The notes: generated by a model from the letters alone, not told the origin. A DNA stretch of 64,000 nucleotides from Candidatus Kuenenia stuttgartensis (GCA_945891385.1 CAMDDJ010000010.1:1-64000); one strand, 5' to 3'. Positions 32,570 through 42,324 are shown, counted from the first letter of the stretch. Made by a program: numbers and translations.

Positions 32570-35500
32570 TCAGCCCACGGAACCCTTCCGGGTCCTCAGG
32601 TTTTCGAGCGCCGCCGCATCCGTGGCGAGTCGGACCTCGAGTTCGGCCAGTTGGGCCCGTTCCTTGGCCACCACCGCCTCCGGTGCCCGGGCCGCAAACT
32701 TTTCGTCGGCGAGTTTCCGTTGCTTGGCTTCGATAAAACCGCTGGTCTTCGCCAGTTCCTTCTCCAGCCGGGCAATCTCGGCATCGACATCGACCAAGTC
32801 GGCCAGATCCACGAACAGGTCGCAGCCCCGTACCGAGGCCGTGGAGTCCCCTGCGGCGCCCGCGGCCTCGGGGCCGACGGCCCTCAGGTCGACGCCGGCC
32901 ATCGCCTGGATGGCCGGGAGCATCGGGCCAAGGAGATCGGCCGTCTCTCGGTCGGTCCGAATCGTGGCCGGCACCCGGGTCTTCGGCGGCACGTTCTGCC
33001 GGGCCCGAATCTCGCGGATCGCCCCGACCACGCCGAGGAAGGTGCCAAACTGTTCTTCCGTCCGCGGGTCGCTCCAGGCCCCCGGGGGGTCGGGCCAGGC
33101 GGCCAGCATGATCGTCTCGGGCAGGTCGCCCGCGTCCCAGGGCATCCCGCGGCCGCCAGCCGCATCCCGCAGGTGCTGCCAGATCTCCTCCGTCACGAAC
33201 GGCATGATCGGATGGAGGAGGCGAAGGATCGTGTCGAGGCCGAGCAGGAGCATCCCACGAGCCCGGTCCCGATGGAGAGGATCGGCCAGTCGCGCCTTGC
33301 AGAGTTCGAGGTAGGCGCTGCAGAACTCGTCCCAGGCGAAGCCGTAGAGCAGCCGCGCCAGTTCCGCATAGCGATATTCGGCGATCGCCCGCGTGGCCTC
33401 GCGGGACACGCTCGCCAACCGGCTGGCCAGCCAGCGATCTTCGAGCGGAGCATCGGCCAGCACCGCGGCCGCATCGAGCCTCGTGGCCGTGAAGCCCTCC
33501 AGATTCATCAGCACGAACCGGGTGGCGTTCCAGAGCTTGTTGGAGAAGTTGCGGCCGGCTTCGAATTTCTCGCTCACCGCCGGACCGCGGGGCAGGGCGA
33601 GGTCGGCCGTACTCGTGGCCCACTGGGTGCGGAAGGGCTTGCCGCACTTCGGGCAGTCGAGCCGGGGCTTGGTGCGGTTCTGCACGGTCTGCTCGAGCAG
33701 ATGCCCGCAGGCGGGGCACTGAAATTCCACCGGCATCCGCACGTCCTGCGTCTCGGTGGCCATGCCGGCCAGGGCGAACCGGAGGGCGTCGGCCCCGAGA
33801 GACTCGATCACGTCGACCGGATCGACGCCGTTGCCCTTGCTCTTGCTCATCGTCTCGCCGTAACGGTCGAGAATCTTGGGGTGGATCGAGACCTCGTGAA
33901 AAGGAATCTCCCCCGTGTCGAACACGCCGAGGATCACCATCCGGGCTACCCAGAGCGTGAGGATGTCGCGGCTGGTGACGAGCGTGCTGGTGGGATAAAA
34001 GCAGGCCAACTCAGGCGTGGCTGCTGGCCAGCCGAGCGTCGAGTGGGGCCAGAGGGCCGAGGAGAACCAGGTATCGAGCACGTCGGGGTCGCGAACGAGC
34101 GGCTGCCCGGCCACGACCTCGATGCCCAACGATTCGTCGGACGAACAGACGAACCAGCCGCCAGCCTCGTCGCCTCGCCAGGCCACCGTGTCGCGGCCCG
34201 CGAAGGCCGCGACCAGATCACTCTCGGCCACGCCCGCAACATGCCAGATCGGAATCCGATGGCCCCACCAGAGCTGCCGGCTGACGGGCCAATCCCGCTT
34301 CTCGGAGAGCCAGTCGAGGTAGCCCCTGGCATAGCGTTCCGGCACGATTCTGATCCGGCCCTCGGCGACGGCGTCGATCGCCGGCTGGGCCAACTCATCC
34401 ATCCGGATGAACCACTGATCGGCGAGGTAGGGTTCGATCGGCGTCTTCGAACGGTCTGAGTGGGCGAGGTCGATCACCCGATCTTCCACCTGCACGAGCT
34501 GCCCAGCGGCCTCGAGATCGGCCACCACCTTCTCCCGGGCCTTGCGGATCGTGAGCCCGGCGTAGGGCCCGGCCTCGGCGTTGAGCGTGCCGTCGGGATT
34601 GAGAATGTTGATCATTGGCAACGTCTGCCGTCGGCCGACGTCGTAGTCGTTGGGATCGTGGGCCGGGGTGATCTTGACGCAGCCGCTCCCCATCTCCGGC
34701 TTCGCCCACTCGTCGGCCACGAGCGGAATCGCCCGTCCCAAGAGCGGCAGCCGTACCTGCCGACCGGCTCGGGCCATCCCCGCCAGGGTCTCAAGGAGTG
34801 GTAGGAGGTCACGCCGGCGGGCGGCGAGATCCTCGAGGGCGGCATCGACCTCAGCCTGCTCCTTCACGCCCACGGCGGCCCGCTTCACTCGCAATTCAGC
34901 CTCGACGGCGGCGAGCGCCGCCACCGGATCAGGGTGGACGGCCACCGCGGTGTCGCCGAGCAGGGTTTCAGGCCGGGTCGTGGCCACCGTCACGCTCGCG
35001 GGTTCACCCGGCAGCGGATCGATGACGTCGTAGCGGATGTGCCAGAAGTGGCCCTTGACCTCCTCGTGAAAAACCTCGTCGTCGCTGACGGCGGTCTGGA
35101 GGAAGGTGTCCCAGTTCACCAGCCGCTTGCCCCGCCGCACGAGCCCCCGCCCGAACAGCCGGAAGAAGGCCTCCCGCACCGCACCGGCACACTGGTCGTC
35201 GAGTGTGAACCGCACCCGGTCCCAATCGCAACTGGCCCCGAGGTCGCGAAGCTGGCCCAGGATTCGCTTCTCGTACTGCTCCTTCCAGGCCCAGATTCGC
35301 TCGACGAGCGCCTCTCGGCCGAGGTCGTGTCGGGAAAGTTTCTCCTCCTCCAAGAGCCGCCGCTCGACGACGGCCTGGGTGGCGATGCCCGCATGGTCGG
35401 TGCCCGGCATCCAGAGCGTGAGGTAGCCCTGCATCCGCCTCGACCGCACGAGGATGTCTTGCAGCGTGTTATTGAGCGCATGGCCGAGGTGGAGGGCGCC

Positions 35501-35653
35501 GGTCACGTTCGGCGGCGGAATGACGATCGAAAAGGTCTTCCGTCCGGCCTCGGGCTCGGCATGCCAGGACCGGGCGGCGTCCCAAAGGGCCCGGCAGCGG
35601 GCTTGGGCAGCCCGGTGGTCATACTGCTTGGCGAGTTCAGGCGTACTGGTCAT
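32570..35653 (-). CDS. valS: Valyl-tRNA synthetase
   Basis: This 1027-residue class I synthetase charges tRNA-Val. The HIGH-type motif is PPPNVTGALHLGHAL (residues 46-60) and the KMSKS-type motif TMSKSKGNGVDPVD sits near residue 600. The editing domain carries VATTRPETLLGDTAVAVHP, followed by an extra alanine- and arginine-rich helical insertion of about 55 residues before MGSGCVKITPAHDPNDYDVG. After the KMSKS site there is a CPACG...CPKCG zinc-ribbon-like insertion near residues 643-680. The C-terminus has the usual coiled coil (IARLEKELAKTSGFIEAKQR). The start is the ATG at 35653. Confidence 0.96.
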   Translation of the reverse strand: MTSTPELAKQYDHRAAQARCRALWDAARSWHAEPEAGRKTFSIVIPPPNVTGALHLGHALNNTLQDILVRSRRMQGYLTLWMPGTDHAGIATQAVVERRLLEEEKLSRHDLGREALVERIWAWKEQYEKRILGQLRDLGASCDWDRVRFTLDDQCAGAVREAFFRLFGRGLVRRGKRLVNWDTFLQTAVSDDEVFHEEVKGHFWHIRYDVIDPLPGEPASVTVATTRPETLLGDTAVAVHPDPVAALAAVEAELRVKRAAVGVKEQAEVDAALEDLAARRRDLLPLLETLAGMARAGRQVRLPLLGRAIPLVADEWAKPEMGSGCVKITPAHDPNDYDVGRRQTLPMINILNPDGTLNAEAGPYAGLTIRKAREKVVADLEAAGQLVQVEDRVIDLAHSDRSKTPIEPYLADQWFIRMDELAQPAIDAVAEGRIRIVPERYARGYLDWLSEKRDWPVSRQLWWGHRIPIWHVAGVAESDLVAAFAGRDTVAWRGDEAGGWFVCSSDESLGIEVVAGQPLVRDPDVLDTWFSSALWPHSTLGWPAATPELACFYPTSTLVTSRDILTLWVARMVILGVFDTGEIPFHEVSIHPKILDRYGETMSKSKGNGVDPVDVIESLGADALRFALAGMATETQDVRMPVEFQCPACGHLLEQTVQNRTKPRLDCPKCGKPFRTQWATSTADLALPRGPAVSEKFEAGRNFSNKLWNATRFVLMNLEGFTATRLDAAAVLADAPLEDRWLASRLASVSREATRAIAEYRYAELARLLYGFAWDEFCSAYLELCKARLADPLHRDRARGMLLLGLDTILRLLHPIMPFVTEEIWQHLRDAAGGRGMPWDAGDLPETIMLAAWPDPPGAWSDPRTEEQFGTFLGVVGAIREIRARQNVPPKTRVPATIRTDRETADLLGPMLPAIQAMAGVDLRAVGPEAAGAAGDSTASVRGCDLFVDLADLVDVDAEIARLEKELAKTSGFIEAKQRKLADEKFAARAPEAVVAKERAQLAELEVRLATDAAALENLRTRKGSVG

Positions 35654-35775
35654 GGCGGCTCCTGTGTGGGTCGCCAAGCCTAACGAAAAACCGACCTCGG
35701 GAGCAGGCCGGAGCGAACGTCCGGCGAGATGGCACGGGCAACTCCGGCCACGCGGCGCGGCCCACGAAATTCCGC

Positions 35776-37704
35776 TCAGCGGGCCGCTGACTGCGGGCGA
35801 GGCACGAGCCGAAACACGCCCTGGCCGGTCGGCGAACTGGTCAGGACGTAGGCCTCGCCCGCCTCGTCGCAGCCGAAGCCGAAGATCGGCAGGCCGCTCC
35901 AGGGAATCGCATGGTTCGTGACCCGACCCGTCGCCTCGTCGAGCCTCAGGGCCCAGAGCCGACCGGTGACGAAGTCGCCATAGAGATAGCTGCCGACGAG
36001 TTCCGGAATCGCGGCGCCCCGGTAGACGAAGCCGCCGGTGACCGACTTGCCGATCTGATGGTCGTATTCCCAGACCGGTGGAACCGTGTCCGTCGCCGCG
36101 GGCTCCCGGCCGAAAGGCTTCGTGCCCTCGAGCCGGCGCCAGCCGTAGTTGCCCCCCTTGGTCACGATGTCGACTTCCTCCCACAGATCCTGACCGACAT
36201 CGCCGGCCCAGATCCGGCCGGTAGCCGCGTCGCAGGAAAGCTGCCATGGATTGCGGAATCCGAAGGCGAAGATCTCGGGCTTGGCTGCGGCCTGGTCGAC
36301 GAAGGGATTGTCGGCCGGGATGGCGTAGGGACGATCCCCCGTCCGCGTATCGACGTCGATCCGCAGCACCTTGCCCAGCCAACTGTCGAGGTTCTGGCCG
36401 TTGTCGAACGGGTCGTTGCGGCTGCCGCCGTCGCCGACGCCGACATACAGATAGCCGTCGGTGCCGAACACGATCGAGCCGCCGTTGTGGTTCGGAAACG
36501 GCTCCTCGATCGCGAGCAACACCTCTTCGCTGGCCTGATCGGCCCGGTCCGGATCGTCGGCCCGCACCCGAAACCGCGACACCCGCTGGATCCGCTTGTC
36601 ACCCGGCTCCGAGTAGTAGACGAAAAACTCCCCCGTCTCGCCGAACCGCGGATGAAAGGCCAGACCGAGGAGCCCCTCTTCGTTGGACCGCCACCAGTCG
36701 GTCGTGTCGGGGCGGAGGTCGAGAAACAGCCGGCCGTCGCGGCTGCCGCTGGCAAACACATGGATCGTGCCCGCCTGATCGAGCACGAACCGGCGGCCCG
36801 AGCCGTCGCCGGCGTGGGTCAGAACGAGCGGCCTGGTCGGGGGTACCGGGCGGCCGTCTTCCGACTCAAACGACAGCCCCTCCCAGGCAGCATCAGGCAA
36901 GGCGGGAACGGCCTCGACCGCGAGCGTGCCGTCTTCGAAGGGAATCGGCCCCTCGGGCGGAAGCTCACGGATCTTGATTCGGCGGTAGGCGACCTCGTCG
37001 CCGTGATCCTGCAGGCAGATATGTCCCTCGTCGGCCTTGCCGAAGTTCGGATGGGCGGCGAACTTACTTGCCGCCACGGCCCGATCCCACTCCCGGCTGC
37101 CTTTGCGAAAGTAGTAGTAGTGCTCGCCGTTGAGACAGACCTCGCCCCCTTGCGGTGACACCCGCAGGTAGATGTGGTTCCACTCGCCGGCGGGCCGGGT
37201 CGCGTCGACGACCTCCGGCACCTCGAGGCCCGCCGCAGTCTCCATATGCCGAACCCAGCCGGGCACCTGCGGTTGCACGAGCTGATACAGCCAGCCGGCC
37301 TTCTGCGGATCGGCTCCCTTCGCGTTGTCGAGAATCTGAACCTCGGGCCCGGTCTTCCAGGGCGTGTCTTCTCCCTCGGTGACGTGGAACATCAGCCCGC
37401 TGTTGCCCCCGGGGGCGATCCGGTATTCGAGCTGCAGCTCGAAGGCCCCGAAGCGATCCTTCGTGATGATGTCGCCCGCCCCACTGGCCGCCCGGACGAG
37501 GGCGGCATCGCGGATTTGCCAGCCCTCGCTGAGCCCGTCCTTCCGATAATTGCGGAAGGCATCGGTGGACGTGCCGTCGAAGAGCAGTCTCCAGCCGGCC
37601 TGGCGTTCAGCCGGCGTGAGATCCGTCGCCTCATCCCCCGGGGCAGGGCAGGGGAGCACCGCAGCCAACGCCACGATCGTGATCAACCATCGCATGCTCA
37701 TCAT
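35776..37704 (-). CDS. DUF1080 domain fused to PQQ-dependent sugar dehydrogenase (GSDH) domain
   Basis: The ATG at 37704, behind GGAGAT, gives 642 residues with a signal peptide (WLITIVALAAVLPCPAPGD). The N-terminal DUF1080/3-keto-disaccharide-hydrolase-like domain shows GWRLLFDGTSTDAFRNYR, APGGNSGLMFHVTEGED and HICLQDHGDEVAYRRIKIRE. From about residue 270 a six-bladed glucose/sorbosone-dehydrogenase propeller follows: RPLVLTHAGDGSGRRFVLDQ, LGLAFHPRFGETGEFFVYYS, YLYVGVGDGGSRNDPFDNGQ, FGFRNPWQLSCDAATGRIWA and DVGQDLWEEVD. The fusion suggests oxidation of a sugar coupled to glycoside cleavage in the periplasm. It lies between cimA and valS on the same strand. Confidence 0.9.
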   Translation of the reverse strand: MMSMRWLITIVALAAVLPCPAPGDEATDLTPAERQAGWRLLFDGTSTDAFRNYRKDGLSEGWQIRDAALVRAASGAGDIITKDRFGAFELQLEYRIAPGGNSGLMFHVTEGEDTPWKTGPEVQILDNAKGADPQKAGWLYQLVQPQVPGWVRHMETAAGLEVPEVVDATRPAGEWNHIYLRVSPQGGEVCLNGEHYYYFRKGSREWDRAVAASKFAAHPNFGKADEGHICLQDHGDEVAYRRIKIRELPPEGPIPFEDGTLAVEAVPALPDAAWEGLSFESEDGRPVPPTRPLVLTHAGDGSGRRFVLDQAGTIHVFASGSRDGRLFLDLRPDTTDWWRSNEEGLLGLAFHPRFGETGEFFVYYSEPGDKRIQRVSRFRVRADDPDRADQASEEVLLAIEEPFPNHNGGSIVFGTDGYLYVGVGDGGSRNDPFDNGQNLDSWLGKVLRIDVDTRTGDRPYAIPADNPFVDQAAAKPEIFAFGFRNPWQLSCDAATGRIWAGDVGQDLWEEVDIVTKGGNYGWRRLEGTKPFGREPAATDTVPPVWEYDHQIGKSVTGGFVYRGAAIPELVGSYLYGDFVTGRLWALRLDEATGRVTNHAIPWSGLPIFGFGCDEAGEAYVLTSSPTGQGVFRLVPRPQSAAR

Positions 37705-37829
37705 CGCGGCATCTCCTTCGGGGATCGAGAGTCTGGCATACCCGCGATGGCAGTGCCAGAGCGGCCATGTCGCGAGACGACCCGGCATGCCCAGCATCGG
37801 CCCGTTGCTTCCGTACTCCAGGATTCGTG

Positions 37830-39404
37830 CTACCGCACGGTGGCGAGGAAGTAGTGGAACGAGTCGGCCAGGGCGAGCCACGAAGCCTCGATCACGTTTT
37901 CGCTCACGCCCACAGTGCCCCAGACTCGCTCTCCGTCGCTGCTCTCGATCGACACCCGCACCTTCGCGGCGGTGCCCTCCTGGGCGTTGATCACCCGAAC
38001 CTTGTAATCGAGCAGGTGCATCCGGGCGAGCACGGGATAGACCGGCTCGAGCGCCTTGCGGAGGGCGGCATCGAGCGCGTTGACCGGGCCATCTCCCTCG
38101 GCCACCTCGTGCCGCGGGCCACCGGAGACGAGCAGTTTGACGGTGGCGAGCGTGCGGATGTCACCCTCGCCGCGGCTTTCAACGTCGATGTTGTAGCGAT
38201 CGCGGGTGAAGAGCGGCCGAAACGTGCCCGCCACCCGGTCCACCAAGAGATCAAAAGACGCCCCGGCCGCCTCGAACTGCCAGCCCTCGTTCTCGAGCCG
38301 GCAGACTTCGGCGAGCACCTTGTCGAGCAAACCGCGGTCATTCTTGACGTCGGGCCGGGTGACGAGTGCCGCGATGTTGGATCGCCCCGAGAGTTCGCTC
38401 ACCAAGACCCGTCGCGAATTGCCCACTGCCTCCGGCGGGATGTGCTCGTAGGACTCGGCCGCCTTGGCGACGGCATGAACGTGCATGCCGCCCTTGTGGG
38501 CAAAGGCGCTGGCACCGACGAAGGGCTGTCCGGGCCGATACGACATGTTCGCCGTCTCGTAGACGAAGCGGGAGAGTTCGGTGAGGTGGGCCGTGCCCGT
38601 GCCGCCCAGCACGGCATAGCCCTTCAACTTGAGGGCGAGGTTGGCGACCACCGACACGAGGTCGGCGTTTCCGCACCGCTCGCCGATCCCGTTGATCGTG
38701 CCCTGTACCTGCACCGCCCCGGCGGCCACCCCCGCCAGCGTGTTGGCCACGGCCAGGTCACAGTCGTTGTGACAGTGAATGCCGAGGGCGGTCGGCACGC
38801 CCGCCGCGGCCAGCGCCGCCGCCGCCGCGCGGGTGAGGTCGGCGACCTCGTCGGGCAGGGTGCCACCGTTGGTGTCGCAGAGCACGATCCGGGTCGCCCC
38901 CGCCCGCGCGGCCGCCACGAGCGTCTCGGCGGCGTAGGCCGGGTCGAGCTTCCAGCCATCAAAGAAGTGCTCGGCGTCGTAGAACACCTCGCGGCCGGCG
39001 GCAGCCATGTGGGCCACCGTGTCGCCGATCATGGCGAGGTTCTCCTCGCGGGAGACGCCGAGCACCTCGGCCACGTGAAAGGCCGAGGTCTTGCCCACGA
39101 TCGTCACAACCGGCGTTTCGGCGGCAAGCAGGGCCTTCATCCCGGGGTCATCCGCCGCGGCCATACCGCGTCGCCGGGTCATTCCGAAGGCCACCACCTT
39201 CGAATGCCGCAGGCCGGCTCCGCGGACCCGCTCGAAGAACTGGGCGTCTTTGGGATTCGAAAGCGGGTATCCCCCTTCGATGTAGTCCACGCCCACCTCG
39301 TCGAGCCGGCGGGTGATGGCGAGCTTGTCCTCGAGCGAGAAGTTGACCCCCTCGCCCTGGCTGCCGTCCCGAAGCGTGGTGTCGTAGATTTCGATCGTCC
39401 GCAT
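37830..39404 (-). CDS. cimA: (R)-citramalate synthase
   Basis: This 524-residue enzyme condenses pyruvate and acetyl-CoA to citramalate, starting a threonine-independent isoleucine route. It opens EIYDTTLRDGSQGEGVNFSL, has the RxLDEVGVDYIEGGYP strand typical of the CimA branch, CDTNGGTLPDEVADL, the metal site GIHCHNDCDLAVANTLAG, and VQGTINGIGERCGNADL. The C-terminal LeuA-type allosteric domain ends in SSDGERVWGTVGVSENVIEA. 2-Isopropylmalate synthase is the close alternative, but the length and EGGYP pattern favour CimA. The start is the ATG at 39404; the next gene downstream begins 125 bp beyond its stop. Confidence 0.9.
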   Translation of the reverse strand: MRTIEIYDTTLRDGSQGEGVNFSLEDKLAITRRLDEVGVDYIEGGYPLSNPKDAQFFERVRGAGLRHSKVVAFGMTRRRGMAAADDPGMKALLAAETPVVTIVGKTSAFHVAEVLGVSREENLAMIGDTVAHMAAAGREVFYDAEHFFDGWKLDPAYAAETLVAAARAGATRIVLCDTNGGTLPDEVADLTRAAAAALAAAGVPTALGIHCHNDCDLAVANTLAGVAAGAVQVQGTINGIGERCGNADLVSVVANLALKLKGYAVLGGTGTAHLTELSRFVYETANMSYRPGQPFVGASAFAHKGGMHVHAVAKAAESYEHIPPEAVGNSRRVLVSELSGRSNIAALVTRPDVKNDRGLLDKVLAEVCRLENEGWQFEAAGASFDLLVDRVAGTFRPLFTRDRYNIDVESRGEGDIRTLATVKLLVSGGPRHEVAEGDGPVNALDAALRKALEPVYPVLARMHLLDYKVRVINAQEGTAAKVRVSIESSDGERVWGTVGVSENVIEASWLALADSFHYFLATVR

Positions 39405-39535
39405 GATGTCGCTGCCAGGAGCTGTCCGGTCCCGAATCCACCGCAGGAGGCTCGTTCCCACGGGTGAAACATGGGAGAATACCCGGACTCAGACCGGCCC
39501 GGAACCCGAGGCCGCAGCCCGGGTGGAAATCAGCC

Positions 39536-40759
39536 ATGCTCCAGGGTCGATCAGCCACGGCGACGGTCGCACGGTTCCTTGCGGTCGTGATTCCGTTGAT
39601 CGCCGTCGCCCTGGGCCAGGCTCGGGGCGAGGCCCCCGCGCCGCCGCCGAGGGAGCCGCAACTCGTCCGCTCGGCTCACTTCGCCTTTCTCACGGATCTT
39701 CCCGACCGCGAATGGATCGACCTGCGGGACCGGCTCGAGCGGATGACGGCGAATCTCGAGCGGTTCCTAGGCCGGCGGATCAAAGGCGTGGTGGAAGGTT
39801 TCGTGGTCAAGGACCTCGCCAGCTTCCCGGTCGCCCGGATCGACGACCCGATGGGTATCGAGAAGATCCGCCGCGGCGAGGGGGTCTGCGTGGGCACGAC
39901 GCTCGGCCCGCGCCGCCGGGCGGTGCTGTATGCCTGCGCCGACGCCGGAGTCGTGCAGCATGAGTGCGTGCACGGCCTCTGCCATCTCACCTTCGGCTCG
40001 ACCGGCCCGAGCTGGCTGGCGGAGGGCCTGGCCGAACTCGGCAACTACTGGCGGGAGAATGATCCGTCGGTCGCGCTGCCGGAGCCGGTGGTCCGCTACC
40101 TGCAAGACGCGACCCCAAAACGGCATCTGCTCGACATCGCCACCCCGGGCAAGCAGCCGACGGCCGACTGGCGAGACTACGCCTGGCGGTGGGCCCTCTG
40201 TCAGCTGCTCGCCAACAATCCCAATTACTCGGACCGGTTCGTGCCGTTGGCGATCGGACTGATGGAGGGCAGACAGGGGGTGTCATTCGAATCCGTGTAT
40301 GGCCCGGTCGCCCGCGAGCTTTCGTTCGAATACGACCAGTTCCTGGCCACGCTGGGCAACGGGGCCCGCCCCGACCTCACCGCCTGGCCCTGGAAGGCGC
40401 GGTTTCGACCGCTCGTCGGCGAGGGCAAGCGGCGAACGCGGGTCAAGGCTCGCGCCGGCTGGCAGGCAAGCGGCGCGAGCGTGGAACAGGGCCGGGCCTA
40501 CACCGTGACCACCGAGGGCACCTGGCAGACGACCGCCGCCGGCATGCCGGTGGATGGCGACGGCGGCCCCGGCGGCCGTGGCCGGCTCGTGGCCGCGATC
40601 TTCCGCGACGATTCGCTCACGCCCGAGTTTCCCTTGGCCGTGGCCGGCTCGTTCACCGCCCCGGCCGACGGCCAGCTGTTTCTGCGGTGTGCCGACGCCT
40701 GGACCGAACTCGGCGACAACGAGGGCGCAATCGCCGTGACCCTGCAGTGCAAGCCCTGA
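39536..40759 (+). CDS. Exported gluzincin-like zinc peptidase (DUF1570-like)
   Basis: The ATG at 39536 gives 407 residues with a signal peptide (VARFLAVVIPLIAVALGQARG). The catalytic region reads VVQHECVHGLCHLTFG (HExxH at residues 142-146) followed by SWLAEGLAELGNYWREN, whose Glu about 17 residues later would be the third zinc ligand, as in gluzincins. FVVKDLASFP and the RRAVLYACADAG strand precede it, resembling DUF1570-type planctomycete proteins. A C-terminal beta domain (KARAGWQASGASVEQGRAYT...AADGQLFLRCADAW) has the look of a lectin-like galactose-binding module. The substrate is unknown. It is divergent from cimA. Confidence 0.75.
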   Translation: MLQGRSATATVARFLAVVIPLIAVALGQARGEAPAPPPREPQLVRSAHFAFLTDLPDREWIDLRDRLERMTANLERFLGRRIKGVVEGFVVKDLASFPVARIDDPMGIEKIRRGEGVCVGTTLGPRRRAVLYACADAGVVQHECVHGLCHLTFGSTGPSWLAEGLAELGNYWRENDPSVALPEPVVRYLQDATPKRHLLDIATPGKQPTADWRDYAWRWALCQLLANNPNYSDRFVPLAIGLMEGRQGVSFESVYGPVARELSFEYDQFLATLGNGARPDLTAWPWKARFRPLVGEGKRRTRVKARAGWQASGASVEQGRAYTVTTEGTWQTTAAGMPVDGDGGPGGRGRLVAAIFRDDSLTPEFPLAVAGSFTAPADGQLFLRCADAWTELGDNEGAIAVTLQCKP

Positions 40760-40856
40760 CACCAGCACGAGGGCACAGACGCGCTCGGCCGGGATGGCAC
40801 CTTGCACCGCTGAAGGGGCCGCCCACCGTTTGCCGCCGAGAGCGGACGCTGTACGC

Positions 40857-42209
40857 CTAGGGCTTTTTGCCGACGTCGAGGCAGACCAGCGTGTCGTCGT
40901 TGCGGAGATACAGCCGGCCCTCGGCCAGGGCCGGCAGGGCTCGCAGCGTTCCCGAGAGCGGCCGAGCGGAGGCCAGAATCTCCAGCCGATCGCCATTCGG
41001 CTGGATCAGCTGCAGGGTTCCATCGGTGCCCACGGCGAGGAGTCTGCCGTCGGTGGCCACGAGGCTGCCGTAGCTCGCCTGCCGCTCCCGCCATCGCACC
41101 TGGCCATTCTGCGGATCGAGGCAGACAAGACTCGCCGGAGGGAGATCCTCGCGGCCATCAAACGCATAGAGGCTGCCGCCGACGAGCACCGGCGTCGCAT
41201 ACTGGGTCGCCAGCGAATCGAGGCCTTCCCAGCGCGGCCTGAAGCCGTCGGCATCGAAGGAGCCACACCGCGAGCCGACCCCATAGGAGGCGGTGATCAG
41301 CAGTGAGGCCGCACCATCGGCCCCGGGCATCACGCGCGGACAGGCCGCATTGACCGTCGGGCCCCGCATGCCGAAGGGCACCTCCCAGCGAACCTTGCCT
41401 GTGGCTGAATCGATCTGTTGGCAGCGGTAGCGGGTGATCACGATCACGTCGGGGAGCTCGCCCTCGGCGGCCCCCGGCACGGCGACCGGTGCGGCGTAAC
41501 TTGCTGGTTCGTCGGTCGCCATCCAGCGGGCCTCCCCGTTGTCGAGGGCAAAGCCGACGATCCCGGCTCCCTGGCGACCCCCCACGTTTACGATCACGGT
41601 CGCCGCTTCACCATGGCCGACCACAAGCGGCGCACTCCCGGCCCCGAAGTAGCCCTCGCGGGCGTCGTACTCGCGGTGCGTGTCGTGCTGCCAGAGCCGG
41701 CTGCCGTCGGCGAGACGATGACAAGAGAGCACGCCCTCCGCGCCGTAGGTGACGACCCGCCCGTCGTGAATCACCGGCACGCACAGCGGCCCGTCACCAC
41801 CGCCAACCTGCGGCCGAAACCGGGTGGGATGACCATCCCGCCAGAGCGGAATACCAGTAGCGGCATCGATCGCCTCCACCATCTCGATGTCGGTTGCCGT
41901 CCCAGCTTCGACAGCCGGCAGGCGGTGGAAGAGCACGAGCTTGCCTGCGGCCACCGCCACACCGGCGTAGCCACTCCCCACGCTCCGCTGCCACACCACA
42001 CCCGGCCCCGCTGCCGGCCAGCGGTCAGCCAGCCGCTCATCCGGGGCCGCCTGCCCGTTACGGTCTGGCCCGAGCAACTGCGGCCAGTCACCGCCAAAGC
42101 CAGGGCCCGCGATCGCGACCACGAGCGCGTGCGCGAGCAGGACCCGATGTCGACACGGCCTCGCGTCACGAACTCTCAAATTCCATCGGCAGTCACGGGC
42201 TGCACGCAT
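40857..42209 (-). CDS. Exported PQQ-like beta-propeller protein
   Basis: This 450-residue protein has an export signal (LLAHALVVAIAGPGFGGDWP) followed by the planctomycete propeller start DWPQLLGPDRNGQA. Repeated blades contain IDAATGIPLWRD, LADGSRLWQHDT, LDNGEARWMATDE, DSATGKVRWEV and LDPQNGQVRWRE, the W-strand pattern of PQQ-like/BamB repeats. The final NDDTLVCLDVGKKP closes the last blade. The lack of other dehydrogenase motifs suggests a binding or scaffold role rather than a PQQ enzyme. It stands alone, convergent with the zinc-peptidase-like gene and divergent from vapBC. Confidence 0.85.
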   Translation of the reverse strand: MRAARDCRWNLRVRDARPCRHRVLLAHALVVAIAGPGFGGDWPQLLGPDRNGQAAPDERLADRWPAAGPGVVWQRSVGSGYAGVAVAAGKLVLFHRLPAVEAGTATDIEMVEAIDAATGIPLWRDGHPTRFRPQVGGGDGPLCVPVIHDGRVVTYGAEGVLSCHRLADGSRLWQHDTHREYDAREGYFGAGSAPLVVGHGEAATVIVNVGGRQGAGIVGFALDNGEARWMATDEPASYAAPVAVPGAAEGELPDVIVITRYRCQQIDSATGKVRWEVPFGMRGPTVNAACPRVMPGADGAASLLITASYGVGSRCGSFDADGFRPRWEGLDSLATQYATPVLVGGSLYAFDGREDLPPASLVCLDPQNGQVRWRERQASYGSLVATDGRLLAVGTDGTLQLIQPNGDRLEILASARPLSGTLRALPALAEGRLYLRNDDTLVCLDVGKKP

Positions 42210-42287
42210 TTCAGATCGATCTCCTCTGCCTCACGGCCGTCGCCAGACCAACGCTGCCATCATCGCATGCGGATGCCTTAACCAGCC

Positions 42288-42324
42288 TTGACATCAACGC
42301 ATCATTTTACGTATGCTTTGATGC
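42288..42324 (+). promoter_or_regulatory. Promoter and inverted-repeat operator of the VapBC module
   Basis: A TTGACA box (42288-42293) is followed 18 bp later by TATGCT (42312-42317), a good sigma-70-type pair in an AT-rich island. GCATCA (42299-42304) and TGATGC (42319-42324) form an inverted repeat spanning the -10 element and ending just before the antitoxin ATG, a typical place for VapBC autorepression. Confidence 0.65.
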
